Positions 17,041-25,724 of a DNA stretch of 64,000 bases are shown here, piece by piece. Each line of letters begins with the position of its first letter. The first letter of the stretch is position 1. The stretch spans positions 1 through 64,000 of the forward strand of contig JBDSUJ010000076.1 of the NCBI GenBank assembly GCA_039927815.1. Reading direction: 5' to 3'. The position numbers were made by a program, and so were the translations under genes. The notes under the pieces were generated by a model. It did not search any database, had not been told where the DNA came from, and saw only the letters and a list, made by a program, of their open reading frames with translations. The DNA is from Croceibacterium_A sp039927815 (GTDB lineage Bacteria > Pseudomonadota > Alphaproteobacteria > Sphingomonadales > Sphingomonadaceae).

Positions 17041-17852
17041 CGGCGGACGGCTTGCTGTTCGGTAATCCACCGGCACCTGACGAGGAGGCGTGGGACGCGG
17101 CTGCCCCGGTGGAGCGCGGGACCGCGCTTTATCTCGAGCTCGACGGGTGGGAAGGGCCGCTCGACCTGCTGCTCGATCTCGCGCGGCGGCAGAAGGTCGA
17201 TCTCAAGGCAATTTCGATCCTGGCGCTGGTCGACCAGTACATTGGCTATATCGGCCGCGCCGAAGCGTTGAAGCTGGAGCTTGCTGCCGACTACCTGGTG
17301 ATGGCGGCGTGGCTCGCGTACCTCAAATCGGCGTTGCTGCTGCCGCGCGACGAACAGGAGCAGCCAAGCCCCGAGGACCTCGCGCTGCGCCTGCACTTGC
17401 GCCTGCAGCGGCTCGGCGCGATGCGCGAGGCGGCCGCCCGCCTGTTCGCGCGCGATCGGGTTGGCCGCGATCTGTTCGTGCGCGGCGCGCCTGAAGGTCT
17501 GCGGGTCGACCGCCGCAATCTGTGGCACTGCGAGTGGTTCGCGCTGGTGTCGGCCTACGGACAGCTCAGGGCGCGGACCGAGCCGGTGGTGCACATGGTC
17601 CGCGACCGCTCGGTCATGACGCTGGAATCGGCGCTCGAACGCCTTTCGGCCCTGCTCGGCGTGAGGGTGGAATGGATGGAACTGCGCGACTTCCTGCCCC
17701 CGACCGGCGAGTTTGCCGACGACCCGCGACGGCAGCGCTCCGCGCTCGCGTCCAGCTTCGTCGCCGCGCTCGAGCTGGCGCGGTTGGGCAAAGCGGAGCT
17801 GCGCCAGGACGAGACATTCGGTCCGCTCCACCTGCGGCTGGCGGCGGCGTGA
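17037..17852 (+). CDS. scpA: segregation and condensation protein A
   Basis: 271 residues. The diagnostic N-terminal region GWEGPLDLLLDLARRQKVDLKAISI (read as a motif spanning roughly 37-62) contacts the SMC head neck. A central helical part and a winged-helix C-terminus (about 200-270) follow. ScpA is the kleisin of the SMC-ScpAB condensin. Start ATG overlaps the nagZ stop; scpB begins 27 nt after its stop. Confidence 0.94.
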   Translation: MTADGLLFGNPPAPDEEAWDAAAPVERGTALYLELDGWEGPLDLLLDLARRQKVDLKAISILALVDQYIGYIGRAEALKLELAADYLVMAAWLAYLKSALLLPRDEQEQPSPEDLALRLHLRLQRLGAMREAAARLFARDRVGRDLFVRGAPEGLRVDRRNLWHCEWFALVSAYGQLRARTEPVVHMVRDRSVMTLESALERLSALLGVRVEWMELRDFLPPTGEFADDPRRQRSALASSFVAALELARLGKAELRQDETFGPLHLRLAAA

Positions 17853-17879
17853 TAGTTGGACGGGCGCAGGACCGGCGGC

Positions 17880-18491
17880 GTGCCTGACGACCTGACGCGC
17901 GCGGTCGAAGCCGCCCTGTTCGCGGCCGAACAACCGCTGACGGCGGAGGCGCTGTCGGCGCATCTCGGCGGGGCCAGTGTCGGCCCGGCTCTCGTGGAAC
18001 TTGCCGCACATTACGCCGAGCGCGGGGTGCGCCTGGTGGAGCACGGCGAGCGCTGGCAGTTCCAGACCGCGCCCGATCTGGCGCACTTGCTGCGGCGCGA
18101 GCGCGAGCAGGTCCGCCGCCTGAGCCGCGCGGCCACCGAGGTGCTGGCGATCGTCGCGTATCATGAGCCCGTCAGCCGGGCCGAGATAGAAGCGATTCGC
18201 GGGGTCCAGACCAGTCCGGGGACGCTCGATGTGCTGATGGAGGCGGGATGGGTGCGGGTTACCGGGCGGCGCGAAGTGCCGGGTCGCCCCGTGATCTATG
18301 CCACGACGCCCGATTTCCTCAGTCATTTCGGGCTGGCAAGCCGCCAGGATCTGCCGGGGATCGACGATCTCAAGGCCGCAGGGCTGCTCGATCCGGTCGA
18401 CGACGCGTTCGAACGGCTCACCGATGAAACGCGCGCGGAGCGCGACGACGGCACGGCGGCACCGCTGGAATTGCCCGACGAAAGCGCCTAG
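17880..18491 (+). CDS. scpB: segregation and condensation protein B
   Basis: 203 residues from GTG at 17880, which has AGGA eight nt upstream; a TTG at 17856 is less likely. Two winged-helix domains: the first begins DLTRAVEAALFAAEQPLTAEAL in pattern, the second contains RAATEVLAIVAYHEPVSRAEIE and the conserved RGVQTSPGTLDVLMEAGWV-like segment. ScpB dimers bind ScpA in the condensin complex. The acidic tail after about 165 is variable in the family. Confidence 0.93.
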   Translation: MPDDLTRAVEAALFAAEQPLTAEALSAHLGGASVGPALVELAAHYAERGVRLVEHGERWQFQTAPDLAHLLRREREQVRRLSRAATEVLAIVAYHEPVSRAEIEAIRGVQTSPGTLDVLMEAGWVRVTGRREVPGRPVIYATTPDFLSHFGLASRQDLPGIDDLKAAGLLDPVDDAFERLTDETRAERDDGTAAPLELPDESA

Positions 18492-18523
18492 ACACTGTTG
18501 CTGTCTTTTGGGAGGCGACTGTC

Positions 18524-18739
18524 TTGAACATCGGTCCGTTCCAGCTGCTCATCATCGCTCTGATCGTACTGCTGCTGTTCGGCCGCGGGCGAATCGGTCA
18601 GAGTCTCGGCGAATTCGGCCACGGCGTTAAGGCGTTCCGCCGAGGCCTCGGCGAGGCGAATCAGGCACCGCCGCTAGTAATCGACGGCCAGGCATCCGAT
18701 GCCGCACAACCGGACACCGCTATTCCGGCTGACAAGTAG
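18524..18739 (+). CDS. tatA: twin-arginine translocase subunit TatA
   Basis: 71 residues from TTG at 18524 with GGAGG eight nt upstream. An N-terminal membrane helix (PFQLLIIALIVLLLFG, about 5-20) leads to the conserved FGRGRIG hinge and the amphipathic helix with GEFGHGVKAFRRGL. TatA oligomers form the translocation path for folded proteins. The order tatA-tatB-tatC follows, with tatB 28 nt downstream. Confidence 0.93.
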   Translation: MNIGPFQLLIIALIVLLLFGRGRIGQSLGEFGHGVKAFRRGLGEANQAPPLVIDGQASDAAQPDTAIPADK

Positions 18740-18767
18740 CCCCGGCAGGCGCTAAGGCGCGCCCGAC

Positions 18768-19142
18768 ATGTTCGGTATCGACGCCAGCGAATTCCTGATA
18801 ATTGCCGTGGTGGCGGTTATCGTCATCGGGCCCAAGGACTTGCCGCTGGCGCTGCGCACCGCGGGCAAGTGGATGGCGCAGATGCGCAAGATCTCAGGTC
18901 ACTTCCGTTCGGGTCTCGATGCGATGATCCGCGAGGCGGAGATGGAAGAGCTCGAAAAGAAGTGGGCCGAGCAGAACGCCAAGATCATGCGCGAGCATCC
19001 GCAGGGCGTGGAGGAGCCCGAGTTGACCGGGGCTTATCCCGCACCGCAGATGGAGCCCCTGGCGGGACCCGCGCCCGTGCCGGAGACTGAGCCCGCCCCC
19101 GACGCCAACGAGGCCCCGGCCGAACCGAAACCGGAGCAATGA
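18768..19142 (+). CDS. tatB: twin-arginine translocase subunit TatB
   Basis: 124 residues. It starts MFGIDASEFLIIAVVAVIV, the TatB pattern with an acidic residue before the helix, followed by the conserved GPKDLP hinge (about 25-30), then an amphipathic helix and an acidic proline- and glutamate-rich tail from about 85. TatB with TatC recognises twin-arginine signal peptides. It overlaps tatC by 4 nt. Confidence 0.94.
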   Translation: MFGIDASEFLIIAVVAVIVIGPKDLPLALRTAGKWMAQMRKISGHFRSGLDAMIREAEMEELEKKWAEQNAKIMREHPQGVEEPELTGAYPAPQMEPLAGPAPVPETEPAPDANEAPAEPKPEQ

Positions 19143-19939
19143 ACATGCCGCTCAAGGTCAAGGACATCGACGAGAGCCAGGCACCGCTGCTCGACCACCT
19201 GATCGAGCTGCGCGGCCGCCTGATGCGCTGTGTGATCGCGATGGGCATCGCGTTCGCCGGGTGCATGTATTTCGCGGGCGATATCTTTGCGATCCTGGTG
19301 CGCCCGCTGGCCCAGGCGTTTCCGCCGGGGCAGGGGCGGCTGGTCTATACCAAGCTATACGAAGCGTTCTTCGTCGAGGTGAAAGTGGCGCTGTTCGCGG
19401 CGTTCTTCATCAGCTTTCCGGTCATCGCCAATCAGTTGTGGGCGTTCGTTGCGCCGGGTCTCTATGCCAAGGAGAAGAAGGCATTCCTGCCGTTCCTGAT
19501 CGCGACCCCGGTGCTGTTCGCGGCCGGCGCGAGCCTGGCCTACTTCGTGGTCATGCCGACCGCGTTCCACTGGTTCCTGACCTTTCAGCACGACGACGGC
19601 GGGATCACCCAGGAAGCGCTGCCGGCGATGGGCGATTACCTCGACCTGGTGATGCGCTTCATCCTCGCGTTCGGGATCAGCTTCCTGCTGCCGGTTCTGA
19701 TGCTGCTGCTCAACCGCGCGGGGATCGTGTCGAAACAGCAAGCGATCAAGGCGCGCCGCTATGTCGTCGTCGGCATCTTCGTGGTCGCCGCCGTGGTGAC
19801 CCCGCCCGATGTTGTCAGCCAGCTGATGCTCGCGGTCCCGCTACTGGTGCTGTACGAAATCTCGTTGTTGCTGATGAAGTCGATCGACAAAGCCGCCGAT
19901 CCTGAGCCGACCGAACCCGAAGCGGTCAACGCGGCCTAG
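19139..19939 (+). CDS. tatC: twin-arginine translocase subunit TatC
   Basis: 266 residues with six predicted membrane helices. Family motifs: PLLDHLIELRGRLMR near the N-terminus, FFISFPVIANQLWAFVAPGLY and the C-terminal ARRYVVVGIFVVAAVVTPPDVVSQ. TatC is the receptor core for Tat substrates. It is the last gene of the argS-to-tat run. Its TAG shares the tetranucleotide CTAG with the stop of the convergent amidohydrolase gene. Confidence 0.96.
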   Translation: MNMPLKVKDIDESQAPLLDHLIELRGRLMRCVIAMGIAFAGCMYFAGDIFAILVRPLAQAFPPGQGRLVYTKLYEAFFVEVKVALFAAFFISFPVIANQLWAFVAPGLYAKEKKAFLPFLIATPVLFAAGASLAYFVVMPTAFHWFLTFQHDDGGITQEALPAMGDYLDLVMRFILAFGISFLLPVLMLLLNRAGIVSKQQAIKARRYVVVGIFVVAAVVTPPDVVSQLMLAVPLLVLYEISLLLMKSIDKAADPEPTEPEAVNAA

Positions 19940-21633
19940 CGCCCCGGCGTATCCACCGCGCGGACGGCGCGCGGCGCGGCCGCGAAGGCCTTTTGCCCGC
20001 CGACCCAGGTTTCCAGCACATGGAGCGCGCGAATACCGGTGCCGTCGGCGACCAGCGGATCGCCGTCGAGGACCACGAAATCGGCCCGCTGCCCGGTCTT
20101 TAATTCGCCGAAGCGGTCCTCGGCAAATCCGGCATAGGCGGCGCCGGACGTGTACGCGGCCAGCGCTTGTGCGGCGCCGATGATTTCCTCGGGATGCCAT
20201 CCGCCGGCCGGGTCGCCGGCGGCGTCTCGCCGGCTGACCGCGACCGCGATGCCGGTCAGCGGGTCGGGCTCCTCGACCGGGGCATCCGAACCGAATGCCA
20301 AATGCGCCCCGGCGGCACTGAGCGACTTCCACGCGTAGGCGCCAGTGAGACGAGCCGCTCCCAGCCGCGCCTCGGCCATCAACCGGTCCGACGTCTGGTG
20401 GACCGGTTGCATCGAGGCGACGATGCCGTGCTGGCCGAACCGGGCGATGTCCGCCGGGTCGACCACTTGCGCGTGTTCGATGCGCCAGCGGCGATCGCCT
20501 GCATAGTCGGCGGACAGTTCGTCGACAGCATCAAGCGCTTCGGCATTGGCAGCATCGCCGATGGCATGGATCGCAACCTGGAAATCGTCCATCGCCGCCC
20601 GGCTCATCAGGTTTCTCAGCTGGGTCCCGGAGAGCAACGCGTTGCCCTTGTTGCCCGGATCGTCGGTATAAGCGGCCTTGAGCAGCGCGCCGCGGCTGCC
20701 GAGCGCGCCGTCGAGGAACAGCTTGAGCCCGCCCATCCGCAGCCGGTCGTCGTAGAGCCACGGCGTCGGGCCCGGTCCGCCAATCTGGATCATCTCCGGG
20801 ACCGACCTGGCGTAGGCCATGATCCGTATCCGCAACCGGTCCAGATCGCCCGCGCGCCGATACGTCATCCAGTCGTCGAGCGCGGTGCCCATGTCGGCCA
20901 CCGCGGTCACCCCGTGGCGCAGCAACAAGTCCTGCGCTTTTGCCAGCGCCAGATCCATGTCCTCGGGCCTTGCGGCGGGGACCTTCGCGGCAACCAGGTC
21001 GCGGGCGGCATCGATGAAAACGCCGTCCGGCGCTTTGCCCGTGCCGCGCCGGGTAATCCGCCCACCGGGGGGATTGGCCGTGGCCGCGCTGATCCCGGCG
21101 AGTTTCATCGCCGCGCTGTTGGCCCACCCGGCGTGGCCGTCGATCCGTTCCAGCCATACCGGCCGGTCGCCGACGACCGCATCGAGCTCCGCCGCGGTCG
21201 GGAAGCGGCCGAGACCCCACAGCTCCTGGTTCCAGCCCCGCCCGACAATCCACGGCCGCTCGGGGTTGGCGGCCGCGTACGCAGCGATCTTGTCGAGCGC
21301 CTCGGCCAAGGTGCGCGTGCCGGTGAGGTCGAGCGTAAGCTGCGCGAGGCCGAACGCCATCACATGGAGGTGGGCGTCGATCAGCCCGGGGATGACCGTG
21401 TGGCCGCGTCCGTCCTCGCGAAATTCGGTGCGCGGCGCGCGCGTTCCGGGTGTCAGGACTTGCGCGACGCGGCCGCGGTCATCAATCACCATCGCGGTGA
21501 AGCGCGTAACATGCCCGGCGCGGTCGACCGAGATACCGTTGACATTGTCGACCAGTGTATCGGCCGCGGCAGGCGCAGCGGCCATTAGCGCGCCGACGAT
21601 GCCGAGGCCGAAAAGGGCAGTCCGCCGGGTCAT
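19936..21633 (-). CDS. exported amidohydrolase (YtcJ-like family)
   Basis: 565 residues from ATG at 21633; an upstream in-frame start at 21663 would place ten residues before the signal. The N-terminus MTRRTALFGLGIVGAL ends in an alanine-rich cleavage region (APAAADT), a signal peptide with twin arginines but not the full Tat consensus. The amidohydrolase metal motif is IDAHLHVMAFG, with the later histidine in IEHAQVVD and DAPVEEPDPLTG near the end. Substrate unknown; relatives are annotated as N-substituted formamide or imidazolonepropionase-like hydrolases. Confidence 0.85.
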   Translation of the reverse strand: MTRRTALFGLGIVGALMAAAPAAADTLVDNVNGISVDRAGHVTRFTAMVIDDRGRVAQVLTPGTRAPRTEFREDGRGHTVIPGLIDAHLHVMAFGLAQLTLDLTGTRTLAEALDKIAAYAAANPERPWIVGRGWNQELWGLGRFPTAAELDAVVGDRPVWLERIDGHAGWANSAAMKLAGISAATANPPGGRITRRGTGKAPDGVFIDAARDLVAAKVPAARPEDMDLALAKAQDLLLRHGVTAVADMGTALDDWMTYRRAGDLDRLRIRIMAYARSVPEMIQIGGPGPTPWLYDDRLRMGGLKLFLDGALGSRGALLKAAYTDDPGNKGNALLSGTQLRNLMSRAAMDDFQVAIHAIGDAANAEALDAVDELSADYAGDRRWRIEHAQVVDPADIARFGQHGIVASMQPVHQTSDRLMAEARLGAARLTGAYAWKSLSAAGAHLAFGSDAPVEEPDPLTGIAVAVSRRDAAGDPAGGWHPEEIIGAAQALAAYTSGAAYAGFAEDRFGELKTGQRADFVVLDGDPLVADGTGIRALHVLETWVGGQKAFAAAPRAVRAVDTPGR

Positions 21634-21723
21634 CCCCGTCACCTGCCGCCTTGTACCACGCAAAGCAATCGTTGCGGCCGTGACATTTCCATTGGCGCGG
21701 CTTTTCGGTTACGCCCCGCCGCG

Positions 21724-22959
21724 ATGACGGAGACAGAAACCCTCGCCAGCGAATTGACGCTGGCCGATGTCGAAGCCGCCGCGCGCCGCATCGGCGATGC
21801 GGTCGTGCGCACCCCGACGCTCTACAGCAAGACGCTGTCGGCCATGACCGGGGCGGAGATCTGGCTCAAGTTCGAGAATCTGCAGTTCACCGCCGCTTAC
21901 AAAGAGCGCGGCGCGCTCAACGCGCTGTTGCTGATGGACCAAGCGCAGCGCAGCCGCGGCGTGATCGCCGCCTCGGCCGGCAACCATGCGCAGGGCCTCA
22001 GCTATCACGGCACCCGGCTGGGCGTGCCGGTGACAATCGTGATGCCCAAGACCACCCCGACGGTGAAGGTCATTCAGACCGAGAGCGTCGGCGGCAAAGT
22101 CCTGCTCGAAGGCGAAACCTTCGACGAAGCCTACGAATTCGCGCGCAGCATGGAACAGCAGCTGGGCCTGACCTTTGTGCATCCGTTCGACGATCCTGAC
22201 GTGGCGGCCGGGCAGGGCACCGTCGCGCTGGAATTGCTGGCGGACGCGCCGCAGATCGAAACGCTGGTCGTGCCGATCGGCGGCGGTGGGCTGATCAGCG
22301 GGATGGGCACGGTGGCCAAGGCGCATCGCCCGCCGATCGAGGTCATCGGCGTCCAGGCACAGCTTTATCCATCGGCTTACGGCAGGTTCAAGGGCGAGGA
22401 TCTGCCCTGCGGCGGCGACACGCTGGCCGAAGGCATCGCGGTCAAGGAGCCGGGCCACTTCACCAGCCGGGTGATCGCGCAAGTGGTCGACGACATCGTG
22501 CTGGTCAGCGAGTCCGACCTCGAGAACGCGGTCAGCCTGCTGCTCCAGATCGAGAAGACGGTGGTCGAGGGTGCAGGTGCCGCCGGCCTCGCGGCGGTCA
22601 TGGCTCACCGCGAGCGGTTCGCGGGCAAATGCGTCGGGTTGGTGCTATGCGGTGGCAATATCGACGCCCGGCTGCTCGCCAATGTGCTGTTGCGCGATCT
22701 CGCCCGCTCGGGCCGGCTGGCGCGGCTGCAGATCCAGTTGCAGGACCGGCCGGGCGCGCTTCACAAGGTGATGACCGAGTTCGCCGAGCACAACGTCAAT
22801 ATCCTCGAGATCTACCACCAGCGGATTTTCACCAACTTGCCGGCCAAGGGCCTGATCACCGACATCGAGTGCGAAGCGCGCGACCGTGCGCAGCTCGACA
22901 AGCTTGTCGCCGCGCTGCGGGCGCGCGGCTACTCGGTCAGCCAGGTCGAACTCAATTAA
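21724..22959 (+). CDS. ilvA: threonine ammonia-lyase with C-terminal ACT domain
   Basis: 411 residues. Fold type II PLP enzyme: the Schiff-base lysine is K60 in FTAAYKERGALN. SAGNHAQG and the phosphate-binding glycine loop GGGGLISG follow, and a C-terminal ACT domain begins about residue 335 (LQDRPGALHKVMTEF). It deaminates threonine to 2-oxobutyrate, feeding isoleucine synthesis or catabolism. The single short ACT domain resembles the ~400-residue TdcB-like form, so the symbol is provisional. Divergent from the amidohydrolase. Confidence 0.9.
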   Translation: MTETETLASELTLADVEAAARRIGDAVVRTPTLYSKTLSAMTGAEIWLKFENLQFTAAYKERGALNALLLMDQAQRSRGVIAASAGNHAQGLSYHGTRLGVPVTIVMPKTTPTVKVIQTESVGGKVLLEGETFDEAYEFARSMEQQLGLTFVHPFDDPDVAAGQGTVALELLADAPQIETLVVPIGGGGLISGMGTVAKAHRPPIEVIGVQAQLYPSAYGRFKGEDLPCGGDTLAEGIAVKEPGHFTSRVIAQVVDDIVLVSESDLENAVSLLLQIEKTVVEGAGAAGLAAVMAHRERFAGKCVGLVLCGGNIDARLLANVLLRDLARSGRLARLQIQLQDRPGALHKVMTEFAEHNVNILEIYHQRIFTNLPAKGLITDIECEARDRAQLDKLVAALRARGYSVSQVELN

Positions 22960-23005
22960 CGCGAATTAACGAGAACCGCCGGCCAGATGATGCGTTACGC
23001 GTCAC

Positions 23006-23776
23006 GTGGATGGATCGTTCTGCGCAGTCGTCACCGGAGGCGAATCCGGGATTGGCAAGGCCTGCGCGTTGGCGCTGGGCATTGCTGGAGTGCCGGTGGC
23101 ACTTACCTACTTCCACGATCTTGCCGCTGCCGAGGCGGTCGTCAAAGCGATCGAAACCGCCGGCGGCAAGGCGTTGGCGCAGCGGACCGATGTGGCGGAC
23201 GAAGGCCAGGTCGAAGCGCTGTATGCGGCCGCGGAACAGGCCTACGGCCCGGTCCGCCAACTGGTCAATTCGGCCGGCCTGAACATGAGCGGGACCTTCA
23301 TAAATCAGATGGAGCTAGCCCAGTTCGACCGCGTGATCCGGGCCGATCTTTATGGCCCGTTCCTCACCTGCCGGCGGTTTGTGCGAGGGCTTGACAAGGC
23401 GGGGGGCGATGGACGGATCGTCAACATTTCATCGATCCATGAGCGAGCGCCGCGCCCGGGCGGGGTCGAATACGATAGCGCCAAAGGCGGTCTGTCGCAG
23501 CTCACCGCGACGCTGGCGCTCGAGTTGGCGCCGCGCCAGATCGCGGTCAATGGCGTCGCGCCGGGCATGATCCTGACGCCGATGAACCAGTCCGCGCTCG
23601 ATGATCCGGCTGAATTGGCGCGCAAGCAGGCCGCCATTCCGTGGGGCCGCGCGGGCACTTCGGAGGAGGTCGCCCAACTGGTGGTGTTCCTGCTTTCCGA
23701 CCAGGCAGATTATATCACCGGTACGACGGTCACCATCGATGGCGCATTGTCGCTGACCGTGGCGCAAGGCGCCTGA
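23006..23776 (+). CDS. short-chain dehydrogenase/reductase
   Basis: 256 residues from GTG at 23006; an in-frame stop lies 18 nt upstream, so no earlier start exists. Rossmann cofactor motif TGGESGIG (10-17), NSAG (88-91), catalytic serine S142/S143 and the Y156-x3-K160 pair in EYDSAKGG. The C-terminus DYITGTTVTIDGA is typical of FabG/glucose-1-dehydrogenase-like SDRs. It overlaps the next gene by one base (TGATG), so they are probably translated together. The likely substrate is a sugar or polyol given the partner, which is inference. Confidence 0.88.
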   Translation: MDGSFCAVVTGGESGIGKACALALGIAGVPVALTYFHDLAAAEAVVKAIETAGGKALAQRTDVADEGQVEALYAAAEQAYGPVRQLVNSAGLNMSGTFINQMELAQFDRVIRADLYGPFLTCRRFVRGLDKAGGDGRIVNISSIHERAPRPGGVEYDSAKGGLSQLTATLALELAPRQIAVNGVAPGMILTPMNQSALDDPAELARKQAAIPWGRAGTSEEVAQLVVFLLSDQADYITGTTVTIDGALSLTVAQGA

Positions 23777-24696
23777 TGGGCAGCCAGGTCGATTTCGCGG
23801 TCGAAGCCATCGAGGTGGTTCAGCTCGATGTTGCGCGGCGCCCTGACGGCTTGCTCGCGGATCATGACTTGCTGAGCCCCTACGTGTGGGAGGCGGAGGG
23901 CTGCACGCGAATCCTGGTGCGGGTGCTCAACAATCCGCTCGGCCCGGCCGATTCAACCGGCGTGGTGTACTCCGGCCAGTCGAGCGACGGGTTGTTCTTC
24001 ACCATCGACCCGCAACCGGCGATCGAGCCGGGCCCGGATGACGTCGATGCCGGCGGGGTCGAGGATCCGACCGTGGTGATTGGCGACGAACCCCACCTGA
24101 TGGTATTCTACACCGGGGTCGATGCCCGGCGAGAGCAAGGCTCGCTGCTGGTCGCGAGCGGGCCGGACCTTGATCATTTGTGCAAGGAAAAGGTCCTGCT
24201 GCAGGCGCCCGAGGGAGAGGGCAACATCAAGGAAGCCACCGTCGTCCAGGGTGCGGACGGGCGGTGGCGGATGTTCTACGAATACGCGAAAGATAACGCC
24301 TCGCGGATCGGGCTGGCGGTGGCCGACAAACTGATGGGCCCGTGGCAGGTGGTCGACGATCCCTTCGGTGTGCGCGAAAGTGCGTGGGACAACTGGCACC
24401 TATCGACCGGGCCGATCCTGCAGCGCGCGGGGGAACCGCCCGTGATGTTCTACAACGGCGCGACCGCCGATGCGCGGTGGCGGATCGGGTGGATCGCCTT
24501 CGACGCCGACTTCACTTGCGTCGTCGACCGGTGTCTCGAACCGTTGCTGGTTCCGCCCCCGCCAAAGGAGCGGGCGGGGACGGACATCGCCTTTGCCGCG
24601 TCGTGCATCGACCAGGCGCCCGACATTTTCCTCTACTATTCGCTGGAAGACCGCTTGCTCCGCCGCGCGCGGGTGCGTCGGTTGCGCGCGGAATGA
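23776..24696 (+). CDS. glycosidase-like five-bladed beta-propeller protein (GH130/GH43-like)
   Basis: 306 residues. The sequence has repeated beta-blade signatures: GVEDPTVV with a following VFYTGVDA, ATVVQGADGRWRMFYEY, and DNWHLSTGPIL then VMFYNGATADARWRIGW. This pattern belongs to GH130-type mannoside phosphorylases/hydrolases and related GH43/GH32-like propellers. No signal peptide, so it is cytoplasmic. It is coupled to the SDR gene upstream. The exact reaction cannot be assigned: the key residues distinguishing phosphorylase from hydrolase cannot be read safely without an alignment. Confidence 0.75.
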   Translation: MGSQVDFAVEAIEVVQLDVARRPDGLLADHDLLSPYVWEAEGCTRILVRVLNNPLGPADSTGVVYSGQSSDGLFFTIDPQPAIEPGPDDVDAGGVEDPTVVIGDEPHLMVFYTGVDARREQGSLLVASGPDLDHLCKEKVLLQAPEGEGNIKEATVVQGADGRWRMFYEYAKDNASRIGLAVADKLMGPWQVVDDPFGVRESAWDNWHLSTGPILQRAGEPPVMFYNGATADARWRIGWIAFDADFTCVVDRCLEPLLVPPPPKERAGTDIAFAASCIDQAPDIFLYYSLEDRLLRRARVRRLRAE

Positions 24697-24727
24697 CCTT
24701 CGGCTCTTAGCAGCCGTGCCGCGTTGT

Positions 24728-24742
24728 GCCCCGGATCGGGGC
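24728..24742 (+). terminator. hairpin downstream of the SDR-glycosidase pair
   Basis: Perfect stem GCCCCG / CGGGGC with a 3-nt loop, 31 nt after the stop of the glycosidase-like gene. No U-tract follows, so intrinsic termination is only possible, not certain. Confidence 0.35.
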
Positions 24743-24884
24743 GATACGCGTTTGCGGCTGCGTGATTGTGGAAAATACCGCTCCCATCGACGCGTTTTGT
24801 GGTTAATAGTCTTTTGCGTAAGGGGCTCTGCCCCCTAACATGCACTCGTCGATGAAACTGGTCGGAGAGAGGACCGCTGCGCCC

Positions 24885-25724
24885 GTGACGGCTCCTGTTC
24901 GCTTTCCCCGTTTCTTCGTAACGAGCCCCGCGCCGTGTCCGTATCTTCCGGGCAAGACCGAGCGCAAGGTATTCACCGAACTGAAGGGCGTCCACGCCGA
25001 ATCGCTCAACGACGCGCTCGGCCGGATAGGCTTTCGCCGCAGCCAGACCGTTGCCTATCGGCCGAGCTGCCTCGAATGCCGGGCCTGCGTGTCGGTGCGG
25101 GTAGCGGCGTGCGAGTTCGCGCCATCGGCCGCGCAAAAGAAAAACCTGCGCCGCAATGGCGATGTCGAAGTGACCGAATGCCGCCCGTGGGCCACGGCTG
25201 AACAGTTCGATCTGCTCCAGCGTTATCTTGCACGGCGGCATCCCGGCGGCGGCATGGCCGCGATGGATGAAGTCGATTATGCGGATATGGTGGAACATAC
25301 CGCCGTATCCAGCTACGTCGTTGAATATAGGGAACCCTCTGGGGACGGAAAGCCCGGGCGCCTGATCGGCGCCTGCCTGACCGACCGGCAGGGGGACGGG
25401 TTGTCGATGATCTACAGCTTCTACGACCCGGAGCATGAGGCACGGACCGGGCTTGGGAATTTCATCATCCTCGATCACATTCGCCGCGCGGCTGAGGCGG
25501 AGCTTCCGTATGTGTACCTCGGCTATTGGGTCGATGGTTCGCAGCGCATGCAATACAAGATCCGCTATCGGCCCATCGAACGGCTCGGACCCAGCGGTTG
25601 GGAGCGACTTTCCGATGGCGAGCAGGCCGCGCTCATTGCCGGCGTGTCCGCCGTGCCGCGTTCTGAAGAACCGTGCATCGACGGTGCGGCCAAGGACGAA
25701 CATAGCCAGTTCCGCTTCGCCTGA
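24885..25724 (+). CDS. bpt: aspartate/glutamate leucyltransferase (Bpt, N-end rule)
   Basis: 279 residues from GTG at 24885, which gives the family-typical start (M)TAPVRFPRFFVTSPAPC; the frame is open to an ATG at 24840. Conserved features are PCPYLPGKTERKVFTEL, the cysteine cluster RPSCLECRACVSVRV and YLGYWVDGSQRMQYK. The enzyme transfers leucine from tRNA to proteins with N-terminal Asp or Glu, marking them for ClpS/ClpAP. Its 3' end overlaps the probable tamA start by about 41 nt. Confidence 0.92.
   Translation: MTAPVRFPRFFVTSPAPCPYLPGKTERKVFTELKGVHAESLNDALGRIGFRRSQTVAYRPSCLECRACVSVRVAACEFAPSAAQKKNLRRNGDVEVTECRPWATAEQFDLLQRYLARRHPGGGMAAMDEVDYADMVEHTAVSSYVVEYREPSGDGKPGRLIGACLTDRQGDGLSMIYSFYDPEHEARTGLGNFIILDHIRRAAEAELPYVYLGYWVDGSQRMQYKIRYRPIERLGPSGWERLSDGEQAALIAGVSAVPRSEEPCIDGAAKDEHSQFRFA

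Noticed and set aside
16752..18326. 524-codon minus-strand frame across nagZ, scpA and scpB
   Set aside because: Antisense shadow over three confident genes.
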